DNA of 64,000 nucleotides, taken from contig NZ_JAUSYS010000001.1 in NCBI RefSeq assembly GCF_030817015.1, forward strand, positions 3,472,001-3,536,000. Direction: 5' to 3'. The notes below the pieces were generated by a model. The model saw nothing but the letters and a program-made list of their open reading frames with translations, made no database searches and had not been told where the DNA came from. The translations under genes and the position numbers were made by a program. This document shows, piece after piece, positions 60,869 to 64,000 of this stretch (the first letter of the stretch is position 1; each line of letters starts with the position of its first letter). This DNA comes from Arthrobacter sp. V1I7. Lineage in GTDB: Bacteria > Actinomycetota > Actinomycetes > Actinomycetales > Micrococcaceae.

Positions 60869-62445
60869 TAGGCCTGCAGCCCGATGTTGATGTAGTCGAA
60901 CTCGAAGCCGTGCTCGCTGTAGTTGACTACCTTTTTGCTCAGCCCGGTGATCCGGTCGGAGAAGAACGGAGTCAGCGACCCGCCGTCGTCGATCAGGATC
61001 TTCTGGGCATCCTGGTAGAGCGTCTTGCGCTTGCCGGCGTCAACCGTAGCGCGGGCTGCGTCCAGGGTCTGGTCGAACAGTGCGTTGGAGTACGCCGTCT
61101 CGTTGTAGGAGGAGCCGGTGCGGAAGATCTGGTTCAGCAGCTGGTCGATCGGACGGCCCGTGTACCAGTAGGTGGTCATCAGCGGCTTCTTCATCCAGAC
61201 ATCCGTGAAGTAGGAATCCGCGGGTGAGTTGGTCACCGTCAGGTTGATATTGGCGGACTTCATGGAACTCTGCAGGGCCAGCGCGAGCGGGGACAGGACC
61301 GGATCGTAGCTGGACGTGTAGACGGGAACCTCAAAGGTGTCGAACCCTTTGGCCTTGAGCAGGGACTTCGACCTGTCCGGGTCATAGCCCAGGCCGTAGT
61401 CGAGGTAGTACGCCTCGCTGGGCGGCACGGGGTTGTTGTGCGCGATGGTTCCGTTGCCCTGCACCGCCAGCTTGAAGACCTCTTCAGGGTTGTAGGCGTG
61501 GGCGAAGGCACGACGGATGTCCGCGTCCTTGAATTGCTCGCTGGTGTTCAGCATGGGAACCGGGTACCACTGGGCGTTTTTGACGCTGGACACCGTGGCC
61601 ACGGACGAGGCGGAAACCGTCTTGGCGGTGGCGAAGTCCAGGTTCGTCTGGGCGATGAGGTCCACCTGTCCGGCCAGCAGGGCGTTCACCCGCGCCTGCG
61701 TATCAGCAATGCTGGAGAACTCGATGGCGTCCAGCTTGGGCTTGTCGCCGAAGTAGTTCTCGTTTCGCACAACCGAACCGGGTCCTGCCGCCGTGAAGCT
61801 CTTCAGCTTGAACGGCCCGGTGCCGATGCCGCTGGCGCCGATGCTGGCGGCGGAGCCGGCGGGGATGATGTAGCAGTTGTAGCCGGTCAGGAGGCTGGCG
61901 AATTCCGCGTTCGGGGACTTCAGCGCAAAGACCACCGTGTTGGCGTCCGGGGCGGTGATGGAATTGCCGTCAACGAAGGGCGACAGCACTCCTGCCTGGG
62001 GCGACTTGGTGGCCGGATCCAGAATGTGCTGGATGGAGTAGATGACGTCCTGGGCAGTGAACGGCTTACCGTCATGCCAGGTCACACCCTTCCGCAGCAC
62101 GAACGTCCAGCTCAGCGCATCCGCCGAAAGGCTCCACGAATCCGCCAGATCCTTGACGATCTCGCCGGTGGGCGACAGTTTGACCAGGCGGCTGTAGAGG
62201 GCGCCCAGGTATTCGTAGGCGGACAGGGAGCTGGCCGGGTCCAGCGTTTCGGCCTTCGACGCCGGCGGCCGGGCAACGCGCAGCGTCCCGCCCTGGCGGG
62301 CCGTTCCGGTCGCTGCACCGGCGGCCGACGGCGACGGGCTGACCCCGCAGGCGGCGAGCACTGCGGGGGCCAACAGAAGGGCCGAACCGGCGAGAAGGGT
62401 GCGCCGGGAAAGCTGCCCCGAGGATGCTTTGATCCTTGAATCCAT
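60868..62445 (-). CDS. Peptide-type ABC substrate-binding lipoprotein
   Basis: A 525-aa family 5 solute-binding protein. The signal has a twin-arginine-like LSRRTLLAGSALLLAPAVLA followed by lipobox LAAC, so export may use Tat and the protein is lipid-anchored. The family landmarks are TLDPASSLSAYEYLGALYSRLVKL, SWTFVLRKGVTWHDGKPFTAQDVIYS, GTGPFKLKSF and RRAFAHAYNPEEVFKLAV. First gene of the operon; it selects the peptide or amino ester for import. Confidence 0.92.
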   Translation of the reverse strand: MDSRIKASSGQLSRRTLLAGSALLLAPAVLAACGVSPSPSAAGAATGTARQGGTLRVARPPASKAETLDPASSLSAYEYLGALYSRLVKLSPTGEIVKDLADSWSLSADALSWTFVLRKGVTWHDGKPFTAQDVIYSIQHILDPATKSPQAGVLSPFVDGNSITAPDANTVVFALKSPNAEFASLLTGYNCYIIPAGSAASIGASGIGTGPFKLKSFTAAGPGSVVRNENYFGDKPKLDAIEFSSIADTQARVNALLAGQVDLIAQTNLDFATAKTVSASSVATVSSVKNAQWYPVPMLNTSEQFKDADIRRAFAHAYNPEEVFKLAVQGNGTIAHNNPVPPSEAYYLDYGLGYDPDRSKSLLKAKGFDTFEVPVYTSSYDPVLSPLALALQSSMKSANINLTVTNSPADSYFTDVWMKKPLMTTYWYTGRPIDQLLNQIFRTGSSYNETAYSNALFDQTLDAARATVDAGKRKTLYQDAQKILIDDGGSLTPFFSDRITGLSKKVVNYSEHGFEFDYINIGLQA

Positions 62446-62486
62446 TGTGCTGAATCCTTTACATTTTTGCTTTCGTGAACGAGCTA

Positions 62487-62505
62487 ATTCATGTACTGTA
62501 CGAAT
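62487..62505. promoter_or_regulatory. Possible TetR operator upstream of the peptide-transport operon
   Basis: ATTCATGTACTGTACGAAT is an imperfect 19-bp palindrome (outer arms ATTC/GAAT, inner GTAC repeats) in the AT-rich divergent spacer, 42 bases from the binding-protein start. Candidate site for the operon's TetR protein. Confidence 0.4.
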
Positions 62506-62585
62506 AAATCGTCATGGAGAGCAATAGTTCGGCGATAAATTAACAGCCCAGAAACAAAGGGCGATTCCGACCGAAAGGCCCTGCA

Positions 62586-63479
62586 TTGACGGGTTGGTAC
62601 CGAAGACCAGATGTGCTGATGGTCGTTACGTCCGCGCCCACCTATGTGGCGACGCGGGAAGCTCTCAAGGTACTTTCTCCCCAGGACCTGACTCCGGTCC
62701 GATTCCTGGTGTCCGCCGGCATAGTGGGCGCGTTCCTGCTGATGCGGGGGCAGCGGTTGGCACTGACGCGCGCCGACGTGCCCCGCATGCTGCTCACCGG
62801 GATCCTTGGCTATGCCGGCTACGGCTTCCTGCTCAATCTGGGCCAGGCCACCGTGCCTGCCGGCACCACGAGTTTGCTCTTGAACATATCTCCGGTTTTC
62901 GCATTTCTGCTCAGCTACCTGGTGCTTAGGGAACGGACCACACGGCTTGGCTACGTTGGCATCGTGATAGCTGTGCTGGGCGTTGCCATGATTACCCTCG
63001 GGGACAGCAACGCTGTCGGATTCAACCCTGACGCGATGTACATTGTGGCCGCCGCTTTGGTGCTGTCCGTCTTCCTCATAGTCCAGCAACCGCTGTTCAA
63101 ACGCATACCCCCAGTGGAGGTGGTGTTCTGGGGCAGCGTCATCGGCGGTGCGGCGACCTTGCCTACCGCAACATTCACGGCTGATCCGGAGGCTTTCACC
63201 CCGATGTTCTGGACCGCTCTCGTCGTCCTGGCCGGAATAAGCACGGCCGTGGCCTACGCCTTCTGGAACGTCGCATTGGCCCGCACCAGCGTCGCGGAAG
63301 GAGGCGCACTGCTATACGTCGTGCCTGTGCTTTCCTTGCTTCTGGGCTGGGGCTTGCTCGCGGAAGTGCCCACTGCCGCCTCGCTCGTGGGTGGGGCCGC
63401 GGCACTCACGGGCGTAGTGCTGCTCTCCCGGGCGACTCCCCCAGCATCCCAAATGAAAGAACTGAGGTCGGTCCCATGA
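62586..63479 (+). CDS. EamA-family (drug/metabolite) transporter
   Basis: A 297-aa inner-membrane exporter with about ten helices in two EamA repeats. TTG 62586 is the first in-frame start; the opening VLMVVTSAPTYVATREAL corresponds to helix 1, which usually reads WGxxYVxxR, so the far N-terminus is slightly unusual. Repeat 1 ends PVFAFLLSYLVLRERTTRLGYVGI; repeat 2 ends VPVLSLLLGWGLLAEVPTAASLVGGAAAL. The stop overlaps the GAF gene by four bases. It diverges from the peptide operon. Confidence 0.85.
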   Translation: MTGWYRRPDVLMVVTSAPTYVATREALKVLSPQDLTPVRFLVSAGIVGAFLLMRGQRLALTRADVPRMLLTGILGYAGYGFLLNLGQATVPAGTTSLLLNISPVFAFLLSYLVLRERTTRLGYVGIVIAVLGVAMITLGDSNAVGFNPDAMYIVAAALVLSVFLIVQQPLFKRIPPVEVVFWGSVIGGAATLPTATFTADPEAFTPMFWTALVVLAGISTAVAYAFWNVALARTSVAEGGALLYVVPVLSLLLGWGLLAEVPTAASLVGGAAALTGVVLLSRATPPASQMKELRSVP

Positions 63480-64000
63480 CGCCGGAACAGAAGAAGCCTG
63501 CGTCCGGAGAGCGCACTCACCACACCGCTTTAGAACCTGTTTCCGAGAGCATCATCGAGTTCACCGTTCCCCGGCAGGCGGCCCTGGCCATGGAGTCCGT
63601 GGCCAACACGGCACTACGCCTGGTTGGTGGGCGGCTCGTCACCGTCTCGATGTGGCGCCCAGCCAGGCAAGATCTCGTACGCGTTTACTCCAACATGCCC
63701 CGGATCTACCGGCCGGGCGGCGTTTCAACAGTGTTGGGGGCAGAGTGGACACGACGGTGCGTAGGACAACTGGAATCCTTCCTTGCGGAAGATGAGCATG
63801 CCATCAATTCCGACGCCTTCGAACACCAGGACACCTTAGGCGCGCTTCAGTTGGGGGCCGCAGTAAATGCCGTCGTAGCCAAAGATGGCGCTTTCCTCGG
63901 GTGCCTGAACCTGCTGGGGAGCCGCGGCTCGTACACCGAGCAGAGCGTTCGCGACGCCGACACCCTGACCGTCCAGTTGGCCGAGGTACTGGCGCAGCTC
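63476..64000 (+). CDS. GAF-domain protein, incomplete at the window edge
   Basis: ATG 63476 overlaps the transporter stop (ATGA). The 175 visible residues have an N-terminal helix-rich ESIIEFTVPRQAALAMESVA followed by a GAF fold: RLVTVSMWRPARQDLVRVYS, LGALQLGAAVNAVVAKDGAF, LGCLNLLGSRGSYTEQSVRD and LTVQLAEVLAQL. Such domains bind small ligands in regulators or signalling proteins; the output domain lies beyond 64000. Confidence 0.75.
   Translation, partial: MTPEQKKPASGERTHHTALEPVSESIIEFTVPRQAALAMESVANTALRLVGGRLVTVSMWRPARQDLVRVYSNMPRIYRPGGVSTVLGAEWTRRCVGQLESFLAEDEHAINSDAFEHQDTLGALQLGAAVNAVVAKDGAFLGCLNLLGSRGSYTEQSVRDADTLTVQLAEVLAQL

Overview
The window looks like chromosome of a high-GC actinobacterium of the Arthrobacter/Pseudarthrobacter type (Micrococcaceae). 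This is inferred from strong GC bias at third codon positions, frequent GTG starts, LacI-controlled sugar ABC operons, paired amino-acid permease/nitrilase clusters and IS481-like debris. No rRNA, tRNA or CRISPR array was seen.

Region 1 (1-16440) is a defence island, visibly more AT-rich than the rest around 6-10 kb. It holds (a) an AddAB-like module on the minus strand: a 200-aa protein, a 1087-aa UvrD-type helicase with an N-terminal PD-(D/E)XK-like domain, and an AddB-like protein that is frameshifted and runs off the window; (b) a type II restriction-modification set: Vsr, a MvaI/BcnI-family endonuclease and a C5-cytosine methyltransferase; (c) a second nuclease whose N-terminal domain resembles that of the MvaI/BcnI-like enzyme; (d) a scar of IS481-transposase and sugar-permease fragments; (e) a Lamassu-like (ABC three-component) operon of SIR2 effector, middle component and zinc-hook ABC ATPase, followed by a HEPN-like protein.

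Region 2 (16.7-26.7 kb) has an EcsC-like protein, a small protein with GSYVT repeats, a diacylglycerol-kinase-like gene, and a LacI regulator with a sugar ABC transporter and GH13 alpha-glucosidase in overlapping order, as expected for uptake and hydrolysis of an alpha-glucoside.

Region 3 (26.8-48.7 kb) mixes intact metabolic genes (aromatic amino-acid-type permease, metallophosphoesterase, two nitrilases with an APC permease and GntR regulator, a methyltransferase, a K+ channel, ArsR-SRPBCC, PhzF, RibD-C) with an unusual density of broken genes. Several are truncated copies of genes elsewhere in the window: a GH13 copy, a 428-bp methyltransferase end, 3' ends of the SRPBCC and K+ channel genes, and two overlapping SNF2-helicase pieces.

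Region 4 (48.9-54.3 kb) is a plus-strand cluster of MFS transporter, FadR-type regulator, acetamidase/formamidase, amidase and DUF1275 membrane protein, likely for uptake and hydrolysis of an amide. Region 5 (54.4-62.4 kb) is a tightly overlapping minus-strand operon: peptide-type binding protein, two permeases, a fused double ATPase, a CocE/NonD-type hydrolase and a TetR regulator. Divergent from it are an EamA transporter and a GAF-domain gene that runs off the right edge.
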